Assembly (NCBI RefSeq): GCF_019925205.1
Contig: NC_083566.1
Span: 18,724,001-18,788,000, forward strand
DNA length: 64,000 nt
DNA from: Metopolophium dirhodum
Taxonomy: Eukaryota; Arthropoda; Insecta; Hemiptera; Aphididae
Direction: 5' to 3'
In this document: one piece after another, positions 1 through 11,319 of the stretch
Position numbering within the stretch: the stretch's first letter is position 1
Layout of the letters: every line of letters begins with the position of its first letter
Position numbers and translations under genes: made by a program
The notes under the pieces: generated by a model
The model's database searches: none
Told to the model about the DNA's origin: nothing
Seen by the model: only the letters and a program-made list of their open reading frames with translations

Positions 1-855
1 GGAAACTTCGAACTTCGGAGCAACCGTGACGGAAATCACCAGTCACCACCACGATTAACTATTAAGGATATAATATCTTTAATCGTGGCCATCAATCTTA
101 CTTCTCGAGTGTAAGTTATCAATTAAATAACTTCTGGTTCCGATGGACCTTCGAACAATCCAACGTATTATAGATAATTATTTTAATATAATATTTCTCT
201 TGTACCTATACTGTAATACATTATTACTACTATTAGGTACTGTAATAAATAATAATATAATCACAGAATAAATTAATCTTAAATATATTTTATCTATTCT
301 TCTGTATAAATGTATAATCATAGATTATACTATTAAAGAATCTTTAAACTATAATATGTATAAGTTATAAAAGTATATAGTATATTATTTTCTTTTTCAT
401 ACCTCCCTATATAATAAATTGTTTTAAATATTTTCCACGGTATTATGAATCTGTTTCATAGGCGTTTCATAGATAAGAAAAAAAAATAGTTTTCGTTTGG
501 TTATTGTTCTATGGATTGGTTGCACTGTCAGCAACAAGTGGTAGATGGTAGTGATTACATCAACTGTTGATAACCTATAACTTTTTATTCGTTGTTAGAT
601 GTAAACAAAACAATTTCAGACAAAACAACTCCACCCAGTTACATTTAAAAATTCCTACACCTGTAAAAAAACGAATACAATATATATTAGAATATTAGTT
701 TAAAGTCATAAGACATCGTCGAAAGTTGTGATCATTATGCGTTTAATGTTTAATTGATCGCCTAGTATCTTAATTATTGCTTTTTTTTATATTTTATTTG
801 TCTGTAAAACATAATTGTTTTTTTCTTTTAAATGTGTGTAAAAATCTGACAAAAA
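1..855. other. AT-rich upstream region of the first gene
   Basis: I see no coding exon here. The stretch is AT-rich apart from the first 150 bases. It probably holds the promoter and 5' UTR of the gene that starts at 856, but I cannot point to a specific core-promoter motif. Confidence 0.4.
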
Positions 856-3800
856 ATGTTTCATCTGACGTATTTATTGTTTATGTTCGTCTCTTGGACG
901 AACGCCCAGTACGAATGGCAACCTAAAGATGCAGTGGATGAAATCCGGCTTAAGTTAGACAAAATAAATTCTGATAACTGTGGTTTTCAACCGTTGAGCG
1001 AGATATATTTGCCCGAAGACACTGTGTCACATATACCGGATATCAAAGATGTCGTGATCAATCCTGTATTCCCCAATCGTACAGCTTTGCTGCATTTAAG
1101 CAACATGGCATTAAATAGAGGATTTTTCTTTAGTTACATATCACAAGCCAGATTTATACGTCCAGCAATTAATGATACATACGATCCAGGTATGATGTAT
1201 TATTTCTTATCGACAGTTGCTGATGTGTCAGCTAATTCACACATTAATGCAAGTGCTATATATTTTGCACCAAATATGTCTTATTCACCATCCTACAGAG
1301 GGTTTTTCAATAAGACATTTCCATACTTTGCTCCCAGGACATTTCGGTAATTAATTCATCCATACTAGATTAATATAAAATAATTGTTAAATATAGGTAG
1401 TTTAAAATATAATGAATTTATTAATAATTAGAGCGGATGATTTCAATGATCCTATACATTTGGAAAAAATGTCAACCTTAAATACATTTACTGTCAGAGA
1501 TTTGGGCGCATTTTCTAATGAAAGTCTTACAAAGGATTATACATCAAAACATTATGGAACTAATGAATGGTAATTAATTATTTGTTATAATCTTTGAATG
1601 ATTGTATATTGAATTTAAAAACAATATTTTAGGTATTCAAAGTGGCTTCCTGATAATGTAGTTGGACGACATGATACCAAGACTACTTACCAAGTAGAAA
1701 TTCGTTATGCCAATAATACAAATGAAACACACACATTCCATGGTCCGCCAGGTAAATTTTGTTATTTTTAACATCAATATTTATAACAATTTTATTCAAA
1801 AATTGTTGTAATATTTCTATGTGAATATAATCATCTTTTGTTCGCTAGGGGCTGATGACATTCCTGGTCCAATTAAGTGGACAAGACCATATTTTGATTG
1901 TGGACGTAGTAACAAGTGGTTGGTAGCGGCTGTTGTACCAATCGCTGACATATATCCTCGACATACTGGATTTCGACATGTTGAATACCCTACGTATGCC
2001 CTCTTTTGAAACTATAATGAAACTAAATAAATTTATTAATATGTAATAATATGTTAATCATTTAGTTATACCGCTGTATCAGTGATAGAAATGGATTTTG
2101 AGCGGATAGACATTAATCAATGTCCTGTAAGTGCAGGAAACTCTGGTCCTAATCGTTTTGCAGATACGGCAAAATGTAAAGAAGAAACTACATTAGTAAG
2201 TATTTTGTAAATATAATTTAGAATTAAATTAAATAACATCTATATATTTATAGTGTGAACCATTGGATGGTTGGGGTTTTCGGCGAGGTGGCTATCAATG
2301 TCGATGTTTACCTGGTTATCGATTAGGAAATACAGTTCGTCGTCCATTCCTTGGAGAAATTATAGAACGGGCGACACTTGAACAATATTACAGTGGAGTA
2401 TTTGACTGTAAACGTATTGGATGTATGTTATTTTAATGTCTATCTATGACAAAGCACATTTGCTTATGTATGTATTTGTTTTTTATTTAAGGGCTTCAAA
2501 GTAAAATTGTTTTCCCAAGTCAAATGGATCCATATCTTCGTGAGCAATATTTAGAAAAAAATTCTGAATACAAAAACTTTACTCCAGGATTAGGATCTGT
2601 AAAAGATTCTCATATCAATATCCATGAAGTTATTAATTCCATACGAGGAGTAAACCCAAATAATTGCAATGAGTAAGATACTTCATACAACATTGAAATA
2701 GATTAAATTTAAATGTTTGAATTTTTAGTTATCGTAAGGAAGACTTACAACTTTTAGGTGACTATGGATTTGGAGCGCATCAACAATTTGCCAATGAAGC
2801 TAAAATGGCTGTTCGACTTGCTAACTTTATTAGTGCATTCTTACAAGTAACTATTTTTGTGTTTATAAAACATTTTTGGTGTAAATTAATTTTATATTAC
2901 ACAATAAATATTTTTTCAGATATCAGATCCAAAAGAGGTTTATTCTGGTACAAGAGTGGCTGACAAGCATTTATCTGAAGATGAAATGATTGGTGAAGCA
3001 TTGTCTATTGTAATGGCCGATTTTAAAATATGGTCAGCTGGTATTTTCTGGGATACAAATAAATTTCCTAATCGTACTCTTTTTGCTCCATACGCTTATA
3101 AAACGGTGAATTATGGTCGTAAGGTCTTTGTTGAAGATTTAGCCAGATTAAACAAGTCTGGTAAATTAATATTATTATTTCGCACATGATTTAATTACTT
3201 GATATCAGTATAATAGTTATTGAAATGTTTAGATGAAGTATATACAAATAAAGAATGGTTTACTTTTACAAAACAACGATGGTCTACTAATTTTGATAGT
3301 TTAGAGAAGTTTTATGTTAAGTTAAAATTACGATATACTGAAGAAGGAGGCCATTTGAACAAATTTGAATATTATCCTACCTTTTACAGGTAATAAACTA
3401 TAACTAATAAAAATACCAATCTGTTAATATATAATTGAAATCAAATTTTAGAGCTGCAAATTTGGATCATGGTTATTGGTCAGCTCCTTATTATGATTGT
3501 AATGGCCCTGCAAAAGATTGGTTCATTCGTTATGCCGTTCCATTTTTTGGCTGGGATAGTCTCAAGGTTAAATTGGAATTTAAGTAAGTTCTATTTAAAT
3601 TTAGTATTAACACTTTAAGTGCCTCCCAGTAATTGATGCCAGTTGCTTAATTTTTAAGTGTATGAATGTATGAATAATCTCCTTTTCCCATGTAATGTGT
3701 TTATTTTACCACATCTTTCCCGATGTTACTTAATGTTTATGTTTAACAGATTTTAAAGTATTTTTTTATTAAATACAATTTAAAATGCTGAGAACACATC

Positions 3801-4851
3801 TAATATAATATACATTTTATTTTCAGGGGAGCAATTACAGTTACAATGCCACTTTTGAATTTGGACATAAATCAGTGTCCTCACAAATTTTATGATCCCA
3901 ATGCTTTTAAAGGAACACACAAATGCGATCAACGTAGTTCATATGTATGTTCATTTGTATTTAAAATGTATAGCCCAACAAATGCAGAATAAAGTATTCT
4001 TACTAAATTAAATTTTATAAAATTGGGTTTTTTCAGTTTATTTGTTTTAAGTCTAAATTTCTTGCAAACAATTACTTAATTCTATACGTGATGAATTACA
4101 ACCAATTTTTATTAAGTTATAACACTGTTTATCATATTTTATAACGAGAAGATATGAATATCAAAATTGTTGTTTACACATATTTTAAATACCTACTCGT
4201 GATTCTGAAAATATATTTTTAAATTATTGAAATTGTACCACGTAAATCAATCAATTTTTAACTTTTTGAATAGTCTTTTAATTCAGAATGTTGTCTGTGT
4301 GTAACTGATATTCAACTTTAAATTGGAGAGTGCAATACATGTCTGATAATATTACTTATTAATTTAAGTTTCTAAAGCTTTTATAATACACAATTTGCCT
4401 TTTTTAACTAAATACTAGGAAAATACTTATCATTTTAAATATGAATACTTTATTCTGCATATTATTCTATTTTATATTCATTTTTATACTATTTAACTTA
4501 CAAAAATCATGTTTCAGTGTGTACCAATACAAGGGCGTGGTTACGACACCGGTGGTTACAAATGTGAATGTATACAAGGTTATGAATTTCCATTTGAGGA
4601 AGAAGATTTCACTTATTTTGATGGCCAAATGATGGAAGATGAATTTATGCACATGTTACATAACAATAAAACAAGGTATTTATATTTACTTAATTAGTAG
4701 ATTAAAATAGACTATAGAGTATTCTTAACTTTTTATGACTTTTTATAGGTATGATACTTTCAAATGTCGTATAGCTGGAGCTGCACTTCCTCTTAGTAAT
4801 GTTTTTTACGTTATGGTATTAGTCTTGTGTAGTTTATTAATGTGGGCTTAA
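856..4851 (+). CDS. Secreted/GPI-anchored protein with two GPR158-like ectodomain modules, no 7TM
   Basis: Fourteen exons join in phase to a 799-residue protein: 856-1346, 1432-1569, 1633-1751, 1849-1993, 2066-2195, 2254-2422, 2492-2672, 2729-2846, 2920-3160, 3233-3389, 3452-3583, 3827-3944, 4518-4675, 4749-4851. Residues 1-17 form a signal peptide with a likely cut after TNA. Two homologous modules follow. Each has a W..PY.DC stretch ending in a VP(I/F) strand, then a DINQCP motif (about residues 316 and 685), then an EGF-like GGY.C.C..GY motif (about 355 and 730). This order matches the Cache plus EGF-like ectodomain of class C orphan receptors GPR158/GPR179 (fly Smog is a relative). After the second module there is no seven-helix domain, only about 22 hydrophobic residues ending in MWA, preceded by GAA, as in a GPI signal. 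There are many N-glycosylation sequons. The family link is an inference from motif order; ligand and function are unknown. Confidence 0.83.
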
Positions 4852-6236
4852 TAGCTAGTATTCAAAGTAGACTGATGTGTTCTATCAAAAAAGTATTTTT
4901 AATTATATTATAAGTTTAATTGATATTTGCAAATGACCCAAAGTTATAGATCAATAACCTTTCAAATATAATTTTATTTTTAATTTCAATCAATTTTGAC
5001 TGAATCTTTTATTTTGAAACTCATCATTTAATTTGACATGTATATTCTCAATAGAATTAAGTTTTTATACATACCCAATGTTTTTAGAGGATTGCATAAA
5101 ATGTATTTTTAATTGTACTTCCTTTTAAATGTATTTTCTATTTTATTTTTAGTTATTTTTATCATGTACTATATGTTATAACTGGTAAATGCAGTGCATA
5201 TATGTGTTAATTTGAAACTGAATCCGTCCATTAAATGTGATCAAATAGTAATTGTAACGATGTTAATGTTAATAATTAAGTTTTTAATTTTCATATATTC
5301 TAATTCCTAACATTAGAAACGCATCAGTTTTTTTTATTTTATGTGAGACAGTATTGTAATTATGATTTTTATGATTTATATTTTGTTTATAAACATATTA
5401 ATTAGCATACTTAAATTTCAAATAACATTATTTAGTTAGAACATTCAAATTAATATAATTTATTCTATTAGTATTAATAATTATTCTCTGATGTTTATAT
5501 CATTAATTAATAAAAAATATAATTTGCGAACAATAATTGCTTATTTATTAACTATCAAAAGGTTATAAATTATAAATAATACTAATATTATTGTTGTTTT
5601 TTTTTTAACCAAACATTAAAGTATTTTACTCCTATTAAAATGTTGATGGTAAATTATTTTTATAATCATAAATCATCACACATTAGTCACTGACCATAAA
5701 ATCTGAAGAATCTTTATGGGAATATCCACAAGATATAAGCTTTATTAAAATAATATCCTACATTTTGACATTTTCCTCTGAGATGTAGGTGAAAGAATAA
5801 TAAATTCTATTATTCTTTAAACACAATATAGATGGTGTTGCAAATAAACAATTTAAAAAATAGATACGCAGTTAAAGGCTACAATTATAATTTATTAAAA
5901 ATAAATAACGGTATCATAAGAAAAAACCTTATAACAAATAAAAGTAAAGTATACACGTTCAATTTGTAATCGTTATAAACAGCCAAGTATATCTCAGTTT
6001 CTTACAATGGTAATGAAATACAAAATGAGCAAATAATATGAATACATAAAATACATTATCTAAATCATATTGTCAACATTTGTTTACAATAGTAACAAGT
6101 GGATGTCATTATGTTACAGTTAATATGCATTTCTATAAATGCATGTTACAGAAGCCTATCACAATAAAATTTTGATTTAAATAATAAATTACGTATGTCG
6201 TATCGTATACCAAAATAAGAAAAAAAAATGGAATAT
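4852..6236. other. Convergent intergenic region
   Basis: This holds the 3' ends of two genes that point toward each other. An AATAAA-type signal lies near 5508 for the left gene, and reverse-strand signals (tttatt on the plus strand) lie near 5890 for MPC1. No other gene or repeat is recognised. Confidence 0.5.
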
Positions 6237-6719
6237 TTAAGCTACTTCATTTTTTTTATCCTCTTTATTAGATAAATAATTATAATTAATGAATCTTGAA
6301 AGTTGGACCACTTGAGCTACTTCATTTGTTGCATGACAAGCAAACAAAAGCATATTACGTGGTTGGACTTTCCACGCGAATCTCATGAATGCAATTGAAT
6401 ACAAGCATAATGCTGAAGAAAACATCATAAATTATTATAACTATATGCAAAATTGAATTAAGAATAAATGTATTACCTCCAGTCATTTTACCACTTATTA
6501 GTTCAGGATCTTTTCTAACATCTGATAGTGCTGCTATTGGTATACCCCAATTTGCTATTGGACCCCAAAAATGAGTACTAAAATAATTTTTTAAAAATGC
6601 ATACTTCAATTGCGCTCACAACAAAATTAAAAACAATTAATAAATTTTTACCTCATCAAATAAGTACGGAATTCTTTACTCTTGAGTTGTTCAAACAATT
6701 TCTTACCCATGGAAGCCAT
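6237..6719 (-). CDS. Mpc1: Mitochondrial pyruvate carrier 1
   Basis: Three exons read on the minus strand, 6652-6719, 6477-6577 and 6237-6412, give 114 residues; MPC1 is normally about 109. MPC1 pairs with MPC2 in the inner mitochondrial membrane to import pyruvate. Diagnostic pieces are the N-terminal FRTYLMSTHFWGP, then NWGIPIAALSD, the loop with DPE.ISG.MT, the helix around YSIAFMRFAWKVQPRN and the end LFACHATNEVAQ. Both junctions obey GT-AG and keep phase. The start is the first ATG (6719); a second in-frame Met lies three codons later. The C-terminal extension after the conserved core is short and lysine-rich. The gene converges with the gene to its left. Its upstream side (6720-7190) shows no other gene. 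Confidence 0.94.
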
Positions 6720-7194
6720 ATTATTTTGTACTTTTTGTAATTTAAAAAAATAAAGTATAGGTATAATGACTTGAAAAAGTTGAATATTTTGAAGGTTAGA
6801 CTGATGAGTGATTAGTGAAACTAATATTATTCAATTGAAAAAAAAATTATATTGGAAGTTCTAGAGGTCAACGTCTAGTCTCAGAACTGAGCAGCTCTAA
6901 AGAGCAAAAACAAATTGTTTCTGTTAAACAATGATGACTGATAAGGCATGTGAAAAAAGATTTGCTACTTTGGTGGTTGACGATAACATAATATAGTTTC
7001 ATTGTCACACAATTTTACTCAATGATACGCATGTTAAATGACGTCACAAACTCACAAAATAATAAAAAAAAAATACAAAATTCTTATCAACAGAGTTGTT
7101 GTTGATGTGTTTTGTTTTGTTATTTTTTTTTATTTGTGTCTACACGAGAAGTAGTCGAAATAATGTTTCGATTTTCAACTTCAGTCTTCAGTAT

Positions 7195-7265
7195 CTTGTT
7201 CGATGGGAAAGTGAATCTAGTTGGTGCAATGGTGCATTGGGGACAGAGATGGGCAAAATTTTATC
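7195..7265 (-). repeat. Short fragment of dispersed repeat family R
   Basis: A phrase around 'gtgaatctagttggt' matches the tail part of the family R copy at 59.94 kb in the same relative orientation. Only about 70 bases are recognisable. Confidence 0.45.
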
Positions 7266-7425
7266 TAGAATTTGAACATATTATTATTCGAATAAAAAAT
7301 TATTCAAATATTTTTTTTATAATTATTCGAATATAAAATTTATTTGAATAGTGTCAAAATATTATTATTCGAATAATTTGCGATCATAATATTATTTGAA
7401 TAATTTTCAAACATAGGTATATTAT
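7255..7425. repeat. Degenerate ATTCGAATA palindrome cluster
   Basis: The palindromic 9-10-mer attcgaata/attattcgaata and its variants recur at least six times on both strands in about 170 bases, with A/T runs between. It is a simple-sequence-like cluster with no coding potential. Confidence 0.55.
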
Positions 7426-8934
7426 CGTACTAAATATGTATTATAATATAATTATTATAATTCTTCTAGTATGTCTACATGTATTTAGTGTGTAGTAATT
7501 ATTTATCAATATTGAAGACGTTATTATTGTATCTATTATTCTAGTATAGTCCAGTTTGAACATAGAAATTCGCTAGACTAGACCGGTTTAAAATTATCCC
7601 ACATTAATACATTATCCCGCACCGGGATAACGAACCATGTAAATGATATGACACTCAGAAGTAAGAATATAATACAATTACAAATAGTTAACAGCAGAAG
7701 TTGATGCTACATAAATTGCGTTTAAAAACATGGTGCGACATAAAAATGAAATCTAGGTATCTGATTAAAAATACTGTTAGCTAAAGTAAGAACCCTGGGA
7801 AAAAATGATGCGAAACTATAGTTACTATTTAGTGTTATAATATATGGGACAACGAACAAATGTTGCTGTCTCATACCATAAATTCTAATGTTAAATCCAA
7901 CCACAGAAAGTCGCTCGGAGAAATCTATGTTACCATTCAGTAAATCGAACAATGACATCAAGTCCGCAACTTTTCTTCTTAATTCGCATAAAGACACTTC
8001 CAGATGTGCAGACTAGCTGCAGCGGTGATATGAGTCTCGGTCAATAACCAAATTTTATTTGCTGCAAATTAATTTTAGGAATTCATACTGTACATTTTCT
8101 ACCTGATTAATATAGAGAGCATAACTAGGAGACCAAACTATAGAGCCAAATACTAACTGAGACCTAACAAGTGAAAAGTATAATAATTGTATAGAGTTTA
8201 TGTTTTTGAAATTTCTTGTATTTCTGTAAATGAAACCTAATATTTTGAAAGCTTTATTAGTAATTAAATGTATGTGTGAGGACTGAGGAGAAAGGCGTAT
8301 TGCAATTAAGTAAAATTCCTAAGTCTCTGATATAATTGACTATCGTAAGCAATGTATGGTCGATTGAGTAGTTAAACAATTAAAATAGTTTTATAAAGGC
8401 GAGTGAAGCTATAATGATACTACATTTATAAATATTGATGTTTGATGGTAAATAGTTTTGTTTACTCCATCTTACAAACTTGTACAGAATCCAGATTAGA
8501 TTATAAATTTACTGCGTTAGAGAGAGATTCTATTGGCGAAAATGTTTTACTTCATCGGCAAATAATAACAAGTTTACTGTCTTACTGAAGAATCAAGAAT
8601 AGCGGTTTTTAAATCATTAATAAACAAAAGAGGACCTAAATGAGAACCTATTGCGGTACACCTTAACACATTAAAACAATTGGAAATAAAAAGAGATCAT
8701 TTTACAGCTTGGGTGCGACAATAGTAAGATATGATTCTATCCAATTTAAAAACTGTCCACTGAAACCAAAAGTAATTAATTCCGTGAGATGTAATCTGTG
8801 ATTTACTTAATCAAATGCTTTTTGAAAGTCTGTGTAAATAGAATCAATTTGGACATGATTCTTTAAGGAAATTAAAGTTTTGGATTGATAAAGTAAGTAA
8901 TTAGTGGAAATTGACATATTAGTTCTAAAGCTTT

Positions 8935-9906
8935 GGCGCAACTATAGGGATATGCTGAGGGGACTTGTGCACCCCCCAGTTTAAAATATGCACCCACAAA
9001 AAATGAAAGACTTTTTCCATTATATATTACTCCAATGTACTCGATGTATAGAACGACTACTGCAGCATCGCGTAAGTTTCCATACCACCTATGCTTGTTA
9101 AACGACATTATATCACATCGTCCATGTTGTTTAAAAGTATGAGGTATATTACACGTGGCTCGTTTTTTTATTCTGGTGTCCCCTATTATAGGCCTAATCC
9201 ACATTGCCAGCGATAACACGCGAACGCCGGTCGACTATACACAATATAATATTTGATTTAACAATGATATGGTTTTTTTTTTTTTTTTTTGGTGCATTGA
9301 GGAGGTCAAAATTTAAAGTTTCCAGTAATTTTCAAAAGCGCCGTAAAAAATTAAGAAATAACGGGAATTTTGGTTTTTGGTGTAACTTTATAACAAATGA
9401 CCGTAGACACATGACATTTTCACTGGTTGCTGTTCGTATTTGCATTTTCTATACACGATAAAATTTTCAAAATATTTTGATTTGTTTTTAACTGTTTAGG
9501 AACATTTTCAGTTTCCAATTTTATTAGTCTTTTTTTTCTTTGAATGTCAATAAAACTTTAATTTTTGGGTTTGAAACTTTAATACAAGGCTCCTGCTATA
9601 TTGTTACAATGACATTTGAAAAATATTAAAAATCCTTAGTCACAGTTTTTTTTTATAAGCATTTAACTTATATATATAAGCAACCTAACCTATTCTAATT
9701 CTAGTTCAAATCAGTCCTAGTCTAAAAGTACCTACATAACTGAATAAAAATAATTATTAAATTAAATACAATTTTCAAAATATAGTATACCTACATAGAT
9801 AAATATACATTTGAAATTATTGTTAATAGATATACTGTGTTAAGGCTTAAGGGGCAATTATACAGGAAATCTTTATAATTTGTGCACCCTTAAAAATAGT
9901 TGTGCC
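8935..9906. mobile_element. Insertion with short terminal inverted repeats inside the LINE
   Basis: Just where the LINE reading is broken, a 972-bp block begins with ggcgcaacta and ends with tagttgtgcc, a near-perfect inverted pair. A second shared word, gtgcacc, lies just inside both ends. LINE motifs resume on both sides. I find no convincing target-site duplication and no transposase frame. The inner part includes a fragment of repeat family R (about 9270-9660), so this may be a composite or a non-autonomous element. Confidence 0.5.
9270..9665 (-). repeat. Family R fragment
   Basis: The text follows the same order as the reverse-oriented copy at 59.96-60.37 kb: the phrases around ttttcaaaagcg, acgggaatttt, gtttttggtg, caaatgaccgtag, cattttctatacac, tcagtttccaa, caaggctcct and ccttagtcacag. 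It sits inside the inverted-repeat insertion at 8935-9906. Confidence 0.7.
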
Positions 9907-10341
9907 TATGGTCTCAAGCCGTGTTGAAAATATAAGGAGAGATAATATTAAAGATATCTTTTTTATGATTATAGCTTCAAAGTTCAAACATTTTTTATAA
10001 TAAACTATACGTCTTGGTAATATAGTCTGACACTGGTCTGATAGACTTTCTACGCTTTTTGTGTTCAATGGTTTTAAATAGTTTAATTCAAATTTAACAT
10101 AAATTTAACTAATACACGCTATTACAGTGAAAATGTATAGGAAGGAACACGTGCCTGCATGCAGTAGGAAACTAAATTGTGTATTTTTATTCCTGTGATT
10201 CTACCAATAAGGGACATGAAAAATAGCTACAAGGCTCACCTGCCACCATCAAAAATAATCCTCTGTTGTAGATTTAAAGACTAAAATATTATAATTTTTG
10301 AATTCAAAAAATTGATATGTTTATGTTTGTTATTTAAAAAT

Positions 10342-10828
10342 GATTCTGAGCGCAAACCAGATTGCCCGGAATCAATTGTCAACGTTAACAATAATTTAGG
10401 ACCTAGGTTCCAGGTTATAATAAATACAATGACTGATGATTGTTGAGGAACACTCGACACCTTCTATACGGAAACAGAGCGACTTACAGTTTCTTAAGAG
10501 TACACGTAATATCATAATCTATTACTTTTAACTTTTAAGTTAACTTAGTAATTTCGTTTGAAAAAATCTCTTTGATTTATAATAGGTATTGGAAATAAAA
10601 TGTATAAAAATCAATTTCGAAAGAATAGTTCAACTGAAATTATGGTGAGTTGTAATTCACTGTTTCTGTTTGATATCAAACAGAATATATTCGACAACTA
10701 TAATAATATACTCAATTCCACTAGAGAACGGGCCGCGAAAATTGGTTTTTCTGCTCATTCTCACAAGACACCTTGCCATAGGTGAACTGGTTTCAATAGC
10801 AGGGTGACGCGGTGTAACGCTCAGAATC
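10342..10828. mobile_element. Candidate short element bounded by inverted gattctgagcg
   Basis: gattctgagcg at 10342-10352 is mirrored exactly by cgctcagaatc at 10818-10828. The same word occurs near both ends of family R copies, so this may be a shortened relative. No target duplication was identified and no coding frame is convincing; the 61-codon frame at 10600 is probably chance. Confidence 0.35.
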
Positions 10829-11319
10829 GACCCATTTTCTTGTGGAATAGAGTAGTTAAATTGAAATAATATAGATTATAGATGACATTCATTATTCATA
10901 AACATTTAACATGCTTTCATGTCTTAAGAAATGAATACTCCAAGTCTCTAAGTAATACAATGCATGTACAAACATTACATTTTATATTCTTATAATATAA
11001 ATAATATGTAAAAATATAATTTTAATTTTATTTTTGGAGTACATATAGTAAATATAATTATACATATAATTTAACTTATTTTTACTAGTATTTATAAATA
11101 ATATTTTGATTGACAATAATTTAAAAAAAAAACATTTACTATAAAATTTAAAAAGTTATATAAAGGTATATAAATCTATAAGCTATTACAATTGTATATA
11201 TAAATTATATAATTAAAATAAATTAATTTGTGAAGGAACAATAAATATATATAAATATAGTTGGAAATTTTATTTAATGCAGTACTTAAATAAACAATAG
11301 TTATAATACAATGAAATTT
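10829..11319. other. AT-rich spacer with 3' end of the next gene
   Basis: This very AT-rich sequence holds no recognisable gene. A reverse-strand polyadenylation signal for the coiled-coil gene probably lies near 11270-11295. Confidence 0.4.

Larger units (their letters stand above)
7700..10070 (-). pseudogene. Degraded Jockey-like non-LTR retrotransposon, reverse-transcriptase part
   Basis: Read on the minus strand with frameshifts and stops, the order of reverse-transcriptase landmarks is intact. RPVS and an N-II-SPYI/QHGLRP segment lie at about 10.06-9.91 kb. After the insertion at 8935-9906 come D-FQKAFDQVNH near 8.84 kb, GVPQ followed by LFxxLFINDLK near 8.6 kb, an FADD-like remnant near 8.55 kb and a YKRDLG-type motif near 8.35 kb. 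The last is a 91-residue open C-terminal piece at 7722-7997 with CELRRKVADLMSLFDLLNG. These are typical of Jockey-clade LINE polymerases. No intact open frame remains, so the element is dead. The 5' part and any endonuclease domain were not recognised. Confidence 0.8.

Noticed and set aside
9204..9461. 85-codon frame next to the LINE
   Set aside because: It crosses a T-run and family R sequence and has no domain.
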